Assembly (NCBI GenBank): GCA_041663305.1
Contig: JBAYMT010000003.1
Location: 1-64,000 of the forward strand
Source of the DNA: Minisyncoccus sp041663305
GTDB lineage: Bacteria > Patescibacteriota > Minisyncoccia > Minisyncoccales > Minisyncoccaceae
Direction of reading: 5' to 3'
DNA: 64,000 nt
Below the pieces are notes generated by a model, which was not told where the DNA came from, made no database searches, and saw nothing but the letters and a program-made list of their open reading frames with translations. Below, in pieces: positions 45,998 to 54,576 of the stretch. The position numbers and the translations under genes were made by a program. Positions within the stretch are counted from its first letter, which is position 1; each line of letters starts with the position of its first letter.

Positions 45998-47086
45998 ATG
46001 AAACGCATAATCGGACACCTAGATATGGACTCGTTTTTTGCATCATTGGAAGAACGGGCAACTCCACGCTTTAAGGGTAAACCCGTTGTTGTTGGTTCGG
46101 ATCCGAAAGAAGGCAAGGGAAGAGGAGTTGTTTCAACAGCAAACTACAAAGCCCGAAAATACGGAATACATTCCGCTCTTCCCATATCAAAAGCTTGGCA
46201 ACTGTCACAGCAGGCAAAAGAAAGAGGAGAAGACGAAGTGATTTTTTTACCCTCTAATTTTGAATTATACGAACGAAGTTCTAAAAATATTTTAGACATA
46301 ATAAAAAAATATTCCGAAAACGTAGAACAGGGAAGTATTGATGAATTTTACTTCGACTTGTCGCAATGCAAGACATACAAAACGGCTTCGGAAGTATGCC
46401 AAAAAATGAAAGACGAGATAAAAGAAAAGGAAAAAATCACCTGCTCGGTTGGAATAGCAAAAAACAAACTCATAGCAAAAATAGCCGCCGGAATAAATAA
46501 GCCAGATGGTTTTTTGGTTGTGCAAGAAAAAGACACCAATAGTTTCTTACTACCGCTAAAAATTAGAAAAATACCGGGTATCGGGGGAAAAACTGCAGAA
46601 ATATTGGGCAAACTCGGCATATCAACGATAGGAGAACTGCAAAAATATTCACAAGAAGATCTTAAAACTATTCTTCATAGCAAAACAGGCGCAGACATAT
46701 ATTTGAAAATAAGAGGCATTGATGATTCTCCAATAGTGCAGAATAGAGAAGTAAAATCAATCAGCGGACAAATAACTTTTGAAGAAAATATATCCGACAT
46801 AACAGTCATAACCGAAAAGTATCTCAAGCACTGCGAAGACATATTTAACCGTTTTAAAAACAGTGATTTTGCAACATTTAAAACACTAGCATCAACAGTC
46901 AGGTTTTCTGATTTTGAAACTATTTCATCGGCAAAAACAATCAAAGATGGATTAGGAAAAAGCGACCTCAAAAAAATGCGTCAAGAAGCATTAAAATTAT
47001 TGCTCCCTTTTTTGGACAAACGAAAAAATCCAAAAATGAAAACGATAAGATTGATCGGGATAAGGCTAGAAAAATTTTCAAAATAA
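45998..47086 (+). CDS. dinB: DNA polymerase IV (Y family)
   Basis: The protein is 362 residues from ATG 45,998; the longer frame runs through the cold-shock terminator. It has the DinB signatures: HLDMDSFFASLEE (first metal Asp), GRGVVSTANYKARKYGI, QGSIDEFYFDLS (catalytic DE), CSVGIAKNKLIAKIAAGINKPDG, and the helix-hairpin-helix KIPGIGGKTAEIL. The C-terminal little-finger part is present; a beta-clamp-binding tail is not obvious. It performs error-prone translesion synthesis. No SOS (LexA) box was recognised upstream. Confidence 0.93.
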   Translation: MKRIIGHLDMDSFFASLEERATPRFKGKPVVVGSDPKEGKGRGVVSTANYKARKYGIHSALPISKAWQLSQQAKERGEDEVIFLPSNFELYERSSKNILDIIKKYSENVEQGSIDEFYFDLSQCKTYKTASEVCQKMKDEIKEKEKITCSVGIAKNKLIAKIAAGINKPDGFLVVQEKDTNSFLLPLKIRKIPGIGGKTAEILGKLGISTIGELQKYSQEDLKTILHSKTGADIYLKIRGIDDSPIVQNREVKSISGQITFEENISDITVITEKYLKHCEDIFNRFKNSDFATFKTLASTVRFSDFETISSAKTIKDGLGKSDLKKMRQEALKLLLPFLDKRKNPKMKTIRLIGIRLEKFSK

Positions 47087-47162
47087 ATCTTTACGAAAAA
47101 TAAATATTATGCAATGATATTTTTTGCCATAAGGCAGTAGCTCTTTTACAGATGGTAAAATC

Positions 47163-47537
47163 ATGATTAAGAAATATATTAAAGAAAATCAGGTATTGCT
47201 GTCCACAGCGCTTCTGCTTACTGCCATAGATATACTTTCTACTATACTAGGGCTCGGGTTCGAAGGTGGATATGAAAATTTTGAAATTGCAAAAATATTT
47301 TTACAATACGGCTTTTTTAGCTTTATTGCATATATGATCGTTTCGCGGATATTACTATTCTTATTCATAATATATACGGAACAAATACTTCTGTTTTTAT
47401 TGAAAAAAGCAGCGTCTCAAAAAGAATTTTTTGCTTTTATTAAATATATTTTTTCAGGTCTTCTTTTGGCTATCAACGCCATCTGGCTGATAATCGCTAT
47501 GAACAATATCAACCAATTAATGATTATTTTTTCTTAA
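47163..47537 (+). CDS. Three-TM membrane protein (DUF5658-like)
   Basis: The protein is 124 residues. Hydrophobic spans lie at about 10-30 (VLLSTALLLTAIDILSTIL), 50-72 and 95-118. The motif LTAIDILSTILGLG with an Asp in the first span followed by EGGYENFE resembles the DUF5658 group. Small Glu- and Lys-rich loops separate the spans. Function unknown. A strong terminator follows. Confidence 0.6.
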   Translation: MIKKYIKENQVLLSTALLLTAIDILSTILGLGFEGGYENFEIAKIFLQYGFFSFIAYMIVSRILLFLFIIYTEQILLFLLKKAASQKEFFAFIKYIFSGLLLAINAIWLIIAMNNINQLMIIFS

Positions 47538-47542
47538 ACATA

Positions 47543-47572
47543 ACAAACTGAAAAACGGTTTGTTTTTTTAAT
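47543..47572 (+). terminator. Terminator of the 47,163 gene
   Basis: AACAAAC...GTTTGTT stem followed by a T-run. Confidence 0.75.
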
Positions 47573-47654
47573 TTAAAAATAATTTGAAAATGTTTTACAA
47601 ACGATTATTTAATCGTTATAATAAAGCTAAAATATAATCCAAAAAAATATTAAA

Positions 47655-48620
47655 ATGAAAAACAACTCTACTAAAATAGAGATTGCCAAACACCTTCAAT
47701 CAGTTGAAAACGAAAAGATTGTTGCGTCAGCGAGCAAGGAAATAAAAACAAAAAAATTTGAAGAGAACCGATTTATATATCACATGGTTTTACCTTTTAT
47801 GTGGCTATTGGTTGGCTATGTAAAAACAAAAAAAGCGCTTTACAATTTTTTTGGACTGGGAAAGCCAAAAATCAACACCATGTTTTTTGACGGATTGGGA
47901 AAATCGTCACGCAAAGTAAAAGAATACGCCACTACATGGAAGGCGTTAGACATTGTGTACAACCATCCTTTTTCACACAAAAAAACCATTGGCAATATGA
48001 TAGACGAATTTTATTGGAATGGCCTTAATTGCCAGGGATTAAGAAACCGCAGAAAACTCATAAAAGACGAGTTAAGAAAAGCAATCCTTAAAATAGCAAA
48101 AACAAAAAAAGAAATACAGATCATTTCTCTTGCCTGCGGGTCTGCTGAAGTTATGATTGAGCTGATAGCCGAAATGAAAGAAAAAGGAATAATCGTCAAA
48201 GCATTATTGATAGATATCGATGAAAAGGCTCTTAGTAGGGCAACATCTATTGCCGAAGATTTAAGAGTTAAGAATCAGATCAAAGCAGAAAGAAACAATA
48301 TTTACGAAATAAAAAACATATCAAAAAAATTCAATCCCGACATAATAGAAATGATGGGCTTTCTAGATTATCTAAAATACAACGATGCAATCAAGATCGC
48401 AAGAATAATCAACGAATCTATGTCTGAAAACTGCTATTTTATAACTTGCAACATCTCGTCAAACATAGAAAAAGATTTTCTCACACACGTTATTGATTGG
48501 CCAATGGTATATAGAACTCCAAAGGAATTGTTGGCCATAGGAGTAAAAGCCGGATTTAGCGAGAACAGAGTAATATACGAACCCTTAAGAATACACGGCA
48601 TACTAGTGTCAAAAAAATAG
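47655..48620 (+). CDS. Class I SAM methyltransferase paired with a 7TM kinase (second copy of module)
   Basis: The protein is 321 residues. The N-terminal 150 residues are helical and include one weak hydrophobic stretch (MVLPFMWLLVGYV). The methyltransferase core follows: IISLACGSAEVM (motif I), LLIDIDEKALSRA (acidic turn), and DIIEMMGFLDYLKY (motif IV region). The C-terminal part aligns in order with that of the 6,471 protein (FLTHVIDWPMVYR, AGF, HGILVSKK). It ends 12 nt before the second 7TM histidine kinase. The conserved gene order at two loci suggests functional coupling. Confidence 0.75.
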   Translation: MKNNSTKIEIAKHLQSVENEKIVASASKEIKTKKFEENRFIYHMVLPFMWLLVGYVKTKKALYNFFGLGKPKINTMFFDGLGKSSRKVKEYATTWKALDIVYNHPFSHKKTIGNMIDEFYWNGLNCQGLRNRRKLIKDELRKAILKIAKTKKEIQIISLACGSAEVMIELIAEMKEKGIIVKALLIDIDEKALSRATSIAEDLRVKNQIKAERNNIYEIKNISKKFNPDIIEMMGFLDYLKYNDAIKIARIINESMSENCYFITCNISSNIEKDFLTHVIDWPMVYRTPKELLAIGVKAGFSENRVIYEPLRIHGILVSKK

Positions 48621-48632
48621 TTCCACAACATT

Positions 48633-50852
48633 ATGGATTTTTACGCCATATCAGCTCTTATAAATGCAGTTACCAGTTTAACGCTCGGTTGTTTTGTCTT
48701 TTTTAAGAATAAGAAAAACACTACCAACGTCACTTTTGTCCTCATGAGCCTTTCTGTATTTTTCTGGTCTGTCTTTTATTTTCTCTGGCAGATTTCCGAC
48801 ATTTACACTGTGGCGCTAAAATACACAAGATTATTATCGATTGGATCAACTTTTATTCCATTGTTCTACTTGCGCTGGGTATTATCATTCCTAGAAATAA
48901 ACGACAAAAAATCAAACTATGTCCTTCTATTTGGATATTCCATTACGATAATCTTCTCGATATTCTCATTTTCTCCCATATTTGTTCGCGATGTCGAACC
49001 AACCTTGTTTTTTAAATATTGGCCAAAAGCCGGCTTCCTATATACCACATATCTCATCGCGTCTTATATCGGGTTGTTTGGCTACGGTATACTGCAGTTA
49101 TTCCAAAAATACTACAAGACAAAAGGGCTCAAGCACTACCAAATACAATACATCCTCATAGGAACTATTTTCGGATTTTTGGGTGGAATAACCAATTTTT
49201 TCCTATGGTACGATATTCTCATACCTCCAATTGGAAATGTTATCATTTCTCTCTATGTATTTATCTTGTTTTACGCAATGATAAAATTCCGCCTTATGGA
49301 TGTGAGGATTATGGCTCGAAAGGTTTTTATTTATGTGATAATTTCTGCTTTTGCGTATAGCTTTTTTTACTTTCTGATCTGGTTTTACAACAGCTTCTTC
49401 GGAGGCGTCTTTACTATCGGGTCATACGCTTTTGGATTATTGGTGGCGCCATTTTTTGTACTGGCATTTTACAATGCAAACAAGATTACAAGAAATATTG
49501 CCGATAAATATCTCTTTTCGTCTTTATATAATTTCCAAGAAACAATCAACAAATTAACCGAAGAACTGACAAACCATATTGACCTGAATATTATTACCAG
49601 CCTCATAGTCACAACCATTAAAGACACCTTTAAGATTGATGAAGCAAATATCTATTTAGTAAACAACAAGACCTTGCCCTTAAGTTACAAGCTTACCAAC
49701 AGCGCAGGAGCAAGCAAAACCAAAACCATAACCATAAAGAACAATCACCTTATCGATTATCTGTCAAAAAACCAAAAAATATTGGTGAGCGACGAACTTT
49801 CATTTTTTATTGAAGAAGAAGAAAATATTGAGAACGAAAAAAAATATAAGGAACTCCTAGAATATATGCAAAGCATTAAAGCTTCGCTTCTCTTGCCTCT
49901 GATCGCCAATAAAAAAATGATTGGGATCATAACGCTTAGTTCAAAAAAATCAAAAGACCCTTACACAAAGGAAGACCTTGACCTCCTTTCTATTCTTTCA
50001 CGCCAAGCAAGCATTGCCACAGAAAATGCCAGACAATACAAACAGATCAAGATTTTTGGAAAAACTTTAGAGCAAAAAGTTTACGACCAGACAAAAGACA
50101 TAAGGCGAAAAAACCAATATCTTGAAGAATTGCTTGCAATGAAATCCGACTTTTTAAGAGTTGTGAGTCATCAGCTCAATACGCCTTTATCGATTATAAG
50201 AGGATATTTTTCTATGATGAAAGAAGGGGATTACCAGCCAAAAAAAGCCTTGCCCATTATCGAAGCTGGCTTGTACAGGATAATCAACACTGTTGCCGAC
50301 TTTTGCGACGCCTACAAACTAGAAGGAGAAAAAATGGAAACAACTCCAAACAGAGCAGATATTGAAACGATTGTTAAAAGCGTAATCAAAGAAAAAATAG
50401 GATATGTAAAAGAAAAAGGATTAAAACTGAAAGTTATTCCTCCAAAATCAAATTTGCCAGATGTTTGGTGTGACCAAGAAAAAATTTCTCGGGCAATAGC
50501 CAGTATTATTGAAAATGCAATCTCCTACACAAAAAAAGGACTGATAGAAATATCTTTCAAAACCGTTCAAGATATGCTTGAAATAGCAGTAAAAGATGAG
50601 GGGTGTGGAATAACAAGAGAAGATAAGGAAAAAGTATTTCAAAAATTTTCACGAGGAACAAAAGCTCCATCAATTCACCCCGATGGATCAGGGCTTGGTT
50701 TGTATATCGCCAAAAAAATTGCCGAAGGAAATGGAGGCGACATAACCTATGAAAGTAAGGGCGAAAACAAAGGAACCACTTTTAGATTGACCGTGCCTAT
50801 ATACAAGAATCAAGACAAAAAAAAGAAAAAATATATTCACAAAAAATCTTAG
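48633..50852 (+). CDS. Hybrid-length sensor histidine kinase: 7TM domain, GAF, HisKA, HATPase
   Basis: The protein is 739 residues. About eight TM spans (1-285) of the HisKA_7TM type share local matches with the 7,413 kinase (for example YWPKAGFLYTTY against YWPQAGILYTFY). A GAF-like domain (about 300-470, LLLPLIANKKMIGIITL) is absent from the other kinase. A coiled linker follows, then SHQLNTP with phosphoacceptor His at about 513, N-box (SIIENAI), G1 (DEGCGI) and G2 (GSGLGLYIAKK). All catalytic boxes are intact. It is coupled to the preceding methyltransferase. No response regulator is adjacent. Confidence 0.88.
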   Translation: MDFYAISALINAVTSLTLGCFVFFKNKKNTTNVTFVLMSLSVFFWSVFYFLWQISDIYTVALKYTRLLSIGSTFIPLFYLRWVLSFLEINDKKSNYVLLFGYSITIIFSIFSFSPIFVRDVEPTLFFKYWPKAGFLYTTYLIASYIGLFGYGILQLFQKYYKTKGLKHYQIQYILIGTIFGFLGGITNFFLWYDILIPPIGNVIISLYVFILFYAMIKFRLMDVRIMARKVFIYVIISAFAYSFFYFLIWFYNSFFGGVFTIGSYAFGLLVAPFFVLAFYNANKITRNIADKYLFSSLYNFQETINKLTEELTNHIDLNIITSLIVTTIKDTFKIDEANIYLVNNKTLPLSYKLTNSAGASKTKTITIKNNHLIDYLSKNQKILVSDELSFFIEEEENIENEKKYKELLEYMQSIKASLLLPLIANKKMIGIITLSSKKSKDPYTKEDLDLLSILSRQASIATENARQYKQIKIFGKTLEQKVYDQTKDIRRKNQYLEELLAMKSDFLRVVSHQLNTPLSIIRGYFSMMKEGDYQPKKALPIIEAGLYRIINTVADFCDAYKLEGEKMETTPNRADIETIVKSVIKEKIGYVKEKGLKLKVIPPKSNLPDVWCDQEKISRAIASIIENAISYTKKGLIEISFKTVQDMLEIAVKDEGCGITREDKEKVFQKFSRGTKAPSIHPDGSGLGLYIAKKIAEGNGGDITYESKGENKGTTFRLTVPIYKNQDKKKKKYIHKKS

Positions 50853-50854
50853 GC

Positions 50855-50882
50855 ACCACTTTATGAAAGCGGTGCTTTTCTT
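50855..50882 (+). terminator. Terminator of the kinase gene
   Basis: GCACC...GGTGC stem and TTTTCTTA, another GCACC-type terminator. Confidence 0.65.
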
Positions 50883-50884
50883 AT

Positions 50885-50911
50885 TTGACATAGAAAACTA
50901 TTTGTTATAGC
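50885..50911 (+). promoter_or_regulatory. Promoter of the 51,019 gene
   Basis: TTGACA (50885-50890), 15 bp spacer, TATAGC (50906-50911). Confidence 0.5.
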
Positions 50912-50938
50912 TTAAAAATAGAATTTTAAAAAAATCAT

Positions 50939-50986
50939 CCAAGGAGGAAGCCTGATTACTCGTTAATAGTCAGACTCCCTCTTTGG
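50939..50986 (+). promoter_or_regulatory. Leader hairpin enclosing an AAGGAGG
   Basis: CCAAGGAGG pairs with CCTCTTTGG (one G-T pair plus extension), with inner CTGATTA/TAATAGTCAG pairing. It lies about 33 nt upstream of ATG 51,019, which has its own GGAGG, so this SD-like sequence has no start codon behind it. Confidence 0.4.
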
Positions 50987-51018
50987 AAAACATTTCTTGG
51001 GGGATTGGAGGCCTAATT

Positions 51019-51468
51019 ATGACTGAGGCAAAAAGTACCGAGCAAACAGAAAATGAAACTATTGGTATGGACGAAGAAACGTTCCTCTCCATACTGGAAC
51101 AGTGGAACGAATTGACTGCCGAACTTAGGTTCGGTTATGACATGAAATATGAAAGTTTTCTTTCTATTCTGAAAGCTTGGGATATCAACGCAATAGAACT
51201 ATTTAACTTTATCACAGAGAACGGCATCGAAGTAAAAGTTCTCAAAAAGATGATGTTATGCAACCGAAAATCACCACTATTCATGGAAGAAGTGATAATT
51301 CATGGATTAGAAGAAATGGTGAGATGTCACTACCGGCAAGGAAAAACACCCAAAGGTTTCAGGGTAAAGAATGGCAATGATCCCTTTTATATATATTGTA
51401 AAAATAAAGGGAAAATAACTCTCCCCATAATCCCAAGACCAAATCTTTTAGAAGACGGCACCGTATGA
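51019..51468 (+). CDS. Hypothetical helical protein with structured leader
   Basis: The protein is 149 residues from the ATG behind GGAGG; the upstream in-frame ATG at 50,983 lies in the leader hairpin. It is acidic and helical. The N-terminal part has two similar helices (EETFLSILEQWNELTAEL and YESFLSILKAWDINAIEL), an internal repeat with FLSIL-x-x-W. The C-terminal tail is basic and Pro-rich (KITLPIIPRPNLLEDG). No metal or enzyme motif. Family not recognised. Confidence 0.55.
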   Translation: MTEAKSTEQTENETIGMDEETFLSILEQWNELTAELRFGYDMKYESFLSILKAWDINAIELFNFITENGIEVKVLKKMMLCNRKSPLFMEEVIIHGLEEMVRCHYRQGKTPKGFRVKNGNDPFYIYCKNKGKITLPIIPRPNLLEDGTV

Positions 51469-51531
51469 TGCTCTCTTTTTTTGTAAAAATTTCTTTTATA
51501 CCATTGTCATTACAAGACATAGTCCACCTGT

Positions 51532-51577
51532 TTGTCATTGCGAGGAAATGAACGAAGTGAATAACGAAGCAATCTAA
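51532..51577. repeat. Dispersed repeat, family A
   Basis: GTCATTGCGAGG...AACGAAGCAATCTAA, a short single unit. Confidence 0.6.
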
Positions 51578-51633
51578 AGTGATAAATATTTACATTTTGT
51601 AATTCACAATTTTGTAGTATAATCATATTAAAA

Positions 51634-52203
51634 ATGTATTTATTTTTTGACACAGAAACAACCGGCTTGCCAAAAAACTGGAAAGCTCCCATCACCGATC
51701 TAGACAACTGGCCACGGATGGTTCAAATAGCTTGGATAATGTATGACAATTCTGGTAATGAAATAATTGCCGAAAACTATATAATAAAACCAGAAGGCTT
51801 TACCATACCCATTGAAACATCCCGAATTCACGGAATAACTACCCAAATAGCCGAAGAGGAAGGAGAATTTCTTGAAACTGTTTTAACGCAGCTAAAAGCA
51901 TTGATGGACGAATCAAGAATATTGATAGCCCATAATATAAGCTTCGATGAAAAAATAATCGGAGCAGAATTTTTGCGAAAAAACATATACAATCCAATAG
52001 AAGAAAAACAAAAAATATGCACTATGCATAGCACCGCCGATTTTTGCGCTATAAAAAGCAGGTACGGCTACAAATGGCCAAAACTATCCGAACTCCATTA
52101 CAAGCTCTTTGATACTGACTTTGAAGATGCCCACGATGCCCAAACAGACATAAGGATCACGGCGAAATGCTTTTGGGAGCTTAAAAAAAGAAATTTAATA
52201 TGA
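51634..52203 (+). CDS. DnaQ-like 3'-5' exonuclease (DEDDh)
   Basis: The protein is 189 residues. ExoI FFDTETTGLP carries the Asp-Glu pair, ExoII IAHNISFDEKI the second Asp, and ExoIII HDAQTDIRIT the His and final Asp, with EDAH just before. This is the DEDDh proofreading exonuclease fold, stand-alone rather than fused to a polymerase. It is coupled to the aldehyde dehydrogenase gene by an ATGA overlap, an unusual pair functionally. Confidence 0.9.
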   Translation: MYLFFDTETTGLPKNWKAPITDLDNWPRMVQIAWIMYDNSGNEIIAENYIIKPEGFTIPIETSRIHGITTQIAEEEGEFLETVLTQLKALMDESRILIAHNISFDEKIIGAEFLRKNIYNPIEEKQKICTMHSTADFCAIKSRYGYKWPKLSELHYKLFDTDFEDAHDAQTDIRITAKCFWELKKRNLI

Positions 52204-53579
52204 CAAAAAAAGAAATAGAAAAAATATTTAAAAGGCAAAAAGAATATTTTTCTTCAGGAAAAACAAAAGAAATTGATTTTCGCATTGAAAAACTGGAACG
52301 GCTTAAAACATCGCTTTTGCAAAATGAAGAGCTTATATACGATTCCCTAGAAAAAGACCTTAAAAAATCTCCCACCGAAAGCTACAATACCGAACTGGGA
52401 GCAATTATCGAAGAAATAAATTTTGCTATCAAAAATATTAGAAACTGGACAAAAAAAAGCAAAACTCCTACACCCTTTATCTTGATGCCCAGCAAAAGCT
52501 ACACCATTGCCGAACCATATGGAGTGTGTCTGATTGTGGGAGCTTGGAATTATCCTTTCGCTCTCACTATTATGCCCTTGATAGGAGCTATTGCTGCGGG
52601 AAACTGCGCAATCATAAAACCATCGGAGATATCTGCATACAGCTCACACGCACTGTCAAAAATAATAAAAGAAACATTTGAGGAAAGTTACATAACAGTA
52701 GTAGAGGGCGATGCAAAAACCGCAACCGAATTGCTGGAAGAAAACTTTGATTACATATTTTTTACCGGAGGAATTGCGGTTGGAAAAATAGTGGCCGAAA
52801 CCGCCGCCAAAAAACTTATTCCATATACCTTGGAATTAGGAGGCAAAAGCCCCTGCATCGTAGAAGATGATGCAGATTTAGACATAGCGGCCAAGCGGAT
52901 TGTTTGGGGAAAGTTTTTGAACGCAGGACAAACATGTATTGCCCCCGATTACATCTTGGCAAATAAAAAAATAAAACCCCAGCTCAATTTTGCTCTCAAA
53001 AAAACCATTAAAAAGTTTTACACTGAAAACCCGAAAGAAAGCGCCGACTATCCAAGGATAATAAACAGGAAACATTTTGAAAGGCTAAAAAATCTTATTT
53101 GTGGCAACATAATCCTAGGAGGAGAAACCGATAAAAATGATCTATATATCAGTCCCACTATTATTGATAGTGTAAAATGGGAAGACGAAATAATGAAAGA
53201 GGAAATATTCGGCCCCATACTCCCGATAATAGAATACGACTCGCTTAAAAACGCTGTAAAAATAATAAATGAAAAGGAAAAGCCTTTATCGCTGTATATT
53301 TTTTCAAGCAATAAACAGAAGCAAGAGTTTATAATCAGCAACACATCTTCGGGAAGCGTTTGCGTGAATGCAACGATCCTCCAAACAGTAAATCCACATC
53401 TCCCATTTGGCGGAGTGGGGAATAGCGGAATAGGGAATTATCATGGCAAATATTCGTTTGATACTTTCTCGCACAAAAAAGCTGTTATGAAAAAGAACTC
53501 TTGGCCAGAATTAGATATCTCGTACCCACCCTACAAGAACAAACTCAAAATCTTAAAAAGAATTTGGGGCAAAAAGTAA
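52200..53579 (+). CDS. Aldehyde dehydrogenase, class 3-like
   Basis: The protein is 459 residues, normal for the membrane-anchor-less class 3/YwdH type. VGAWNYPFALTIMPLIGAIAAGN is the cofactor-binding region. FFTGGIAVGK and LELGGKSPCIVEDDADL carry the catalytic Glu, and FLNAGQTCIAPDY holds the catalytic Cys. EEIFGPILPI and PFGGVGNSGIG complete the fold. It oxidises medium- or long-chain aldehydes with NAD(P)+. Its start overlaps the exonuclease stop. A terminator follows. Confidence 0.92.
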   Translation: MTKKEIEKIFKRQKEYFSSGKTKEIDFRIEKLERLKTSLLQNEELIYDSLEKDLKKSPTESYNTELGAIIEEINFAIKNIRNWTKKSKTPTPFILMPSKSYTIAEPYGVCLIVGAWNYPFALTIMPLIGAIAAGNCAIIKPSEISAYSSHALSKIIKETFEESYITVVEGDAKTATELLEENFDYIFFTGGIAVGKIVAETAAKKLIPYTLELGGKSPCIVEDDADLDIAAKRIVWGKFLNAGQTCIAPDYILANKKIKPQLNFALKKTIKKFYTENPKESADYPRIINRKHFERLKNLICGNIILGGETDKNDLYISPTIIDSVKWEDEIMKEEIFGPILPIIEYDSLKNAVKIINEKEKPLSLYIFSSNKQKQEFIISNTSSGSVCVNATILQTVNPHLPFGGVGNSGIGNYHGKYSFDTFSHKKAVMKKNSWPELDISYPPYKNKLKILKRIWGKK

Positions 53580-53604
53580 AACCGCGCAATGCGGTTTTTT
53601 ATTA
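53578..53604 (+). terminator. Terminator of the aldehyde dehydrogenase gene
   Basis: AAAACCGC-GCAAT-GCGGTTTTTT. Confidence 0.85.
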
Positions 53605-53642
53605 TTAAAACATTAAATATATTATAAAATATTTTACCACAC

Positions 53643-53670
53643 TTGACAAGTATTCGAAAAAGGGTATAAT
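53643..53670 (+). promoter_or_regulatory. Promoter with implied leaderless start
   Basis: TTGACA (53643-53648), 16 bp spacer, TATAAT (53665-53670). ATG 53,677 sits six bases after the -10 box. Confidence 0.65.
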
Positions 53671-53676
53671 AAAGGC

Positions 53677-53826
53677 ATGAATCAATTTAGATTCGTATAC
53701 GAGGAGGGACTCAATGCAAAAGAAATTTTGCTTTTAATTCCCTCAAAGAGGGTGCAGGAACACGTTGTCCCTGGCATTAATACCGCCAGAGGAAGAAATG
53801 ATTCTCGTTGGAGTCCAAGCACATAA
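53677..53826 (+). CDS. Leaderless 49-residue protein with internal SD and overlapping mini-ORF
   Basis: The frame is MNQFRFVYEEGLNAKEILLL, then an Arg/Ser-rich tail (PGINTARGRNDSRWSPST). It is promoted by consensus boxes with no room for an RBS. Inside it, GAGGAGG (53,701-53,707) precedes ATG 53,714 in another frame that stops after seven codons (TAA 53,735). Which frame is used is unclear, and the short one might regulate the long one. The AGGAGGGA...TCCCTC sequences can pair, forming a hairpin across the second start. Family unknown. Confidence 0.45.
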   Translation: MNQFRFVYEEGLNAKEILLLIPSKRVQEHVVPGINTARGRNDSRWSPST

Positions 53827-53874
53827 TAAGCCAGAACCTTTTTTATTAGGTCAGAGCTCTTTTCTTTCTTAAAA

Positions 53875-53903
53875 ACTTAGCGTAGCTAAGTCTTTTGTTT
53901 TTA
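53875..53903 (+). terminator. Terminator fused to the next promoter
   Basis: ACTTAGC-GTA-GCTAAGT, then CTTTTGTTTTTA ending at TTGACA 53,904. Confidence 0.7.
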
Positions 53904-53932
53904 TTGACAAAAATATTCATCTCTCATATCAT
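53904..53932 (+). promoter_or_regulatory. Promoter of the 53,968 micro-operon
   Basis: TTGACA (53904-53909), 17 bp spacer, TATCAT (53927-53932). TAGGTAGGA precedes the ATG. Confidence 0.55.
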
Positions 53933-53967
53933 CTCTTTAGCAACTTAAATTTGCTAGGTAGGAATTA

Positions 53968-54087
53968 ATGACAAAAATCGCACCAGCAACCAGGCAAAAA
54001 CGTATTCAGACGAGACGACTAAAAGAATTATCAAGACTTCGTGGATGGATCGATGTACGACTCAAAAAAACACAAGGTGTACAATGA
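53968..54087 (+). CDS. 39-residue Arg/Lys-rich microprotein
   Basis: The frame MTKIAPATRQKRIQTRRLKE then RLRGWIDVRLKKTQGVQ is strongly basic (about one third Arg/Lys) and helical. GGTAGGA lies upstream. The stop overlaps the next ATG by ATGA, so it heads a two-gene unit. It could bind nucleic acid or a membrane. No family recognised, and it is shorter than usual annotation limits. Confidence 0.45.
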   Translation: MTKIAPATRQKRIQTRRLKELSRLRGWIDVRLKKTQGVQ

Positions 54088-54302
54088 ATCTAGCGTCGCT
54101 GCGTGCGCAATCAGATCGCGACGCAAAAATCTGCCGAGCAGATTTGAATCGACTACGACAATATATTGAAAAAAATAGAAAAGCCCATTGGGGTTCTTTT
54201 TTTTATTTTAGATATTTTTTGATTATTCAAAAAAGTGATATAATCAGAACAAACTCCACCTGTCATTCCCGCCTGTCCGTCGTAACCCTCGCCGTCGCGT
54301 AG
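54084..54302 (+). CDS. Second small ORF of the micro-operon (C-terminus read into repeats)
   Basis: The frame starts in an ATGA overlap. Its first 32 residues (MNLASLRAQSDRDAKICRAD, then LNRLRQYIEKNRKAHWG) are helical and basic, similar in character to the upstream peptide. The following 40 residues are encoded by a terminator (AAAGCCC/GGGGTTCTTTT) and a family B repeat. The natural stop has therefore probably been lost or the real 3' end lies earlier. Translation of the tail is doubtful. Confidence 0.35.
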   Translation: MNLASLRAQSDRDAKICRADLNRLRQYIEKNRKAHWGSFFYFRYFLIIQKSDIIRTNSTCHSRLSVVTLAVA

Positions 54303-54570
54303 CCGCTATGGCGGAGCACGGTTGGTGAAGACGGAATAAATCAAAAATAAGCGTAGTCGGGAATCTTATAAAATGTTCAAGTTTACGAAGTAAACTACCA
54401 GGCCCGAATTACTAATTATTTATTCCTCGAAGCCTTGGCGTAGGCCGGAAGCTCGAAGAGCGAAGAAGGACCGTGTCCACCGAAGCCTTGGCGTAGGTGG
54501 AAGCAATCTTTGAGCTTGCGAAGCAAGCCACATTGTACTAGTTACTAAATACGAGTTACTAATCACTATA
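54255..54570. repeat. Cluster of dispersed repeats, families A, B and C
   Basis: TCATTCCCGCC...GTCGGGAATCTT (family B), CCTTGGCGTAGG and GAAGCAATCTTTGAG units (family A), then TTACTAAATACGAGTTACTAA (family C). No gene is seen here. Confidence 0.6.
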
Positions 54571-54576
54571 ACCATA

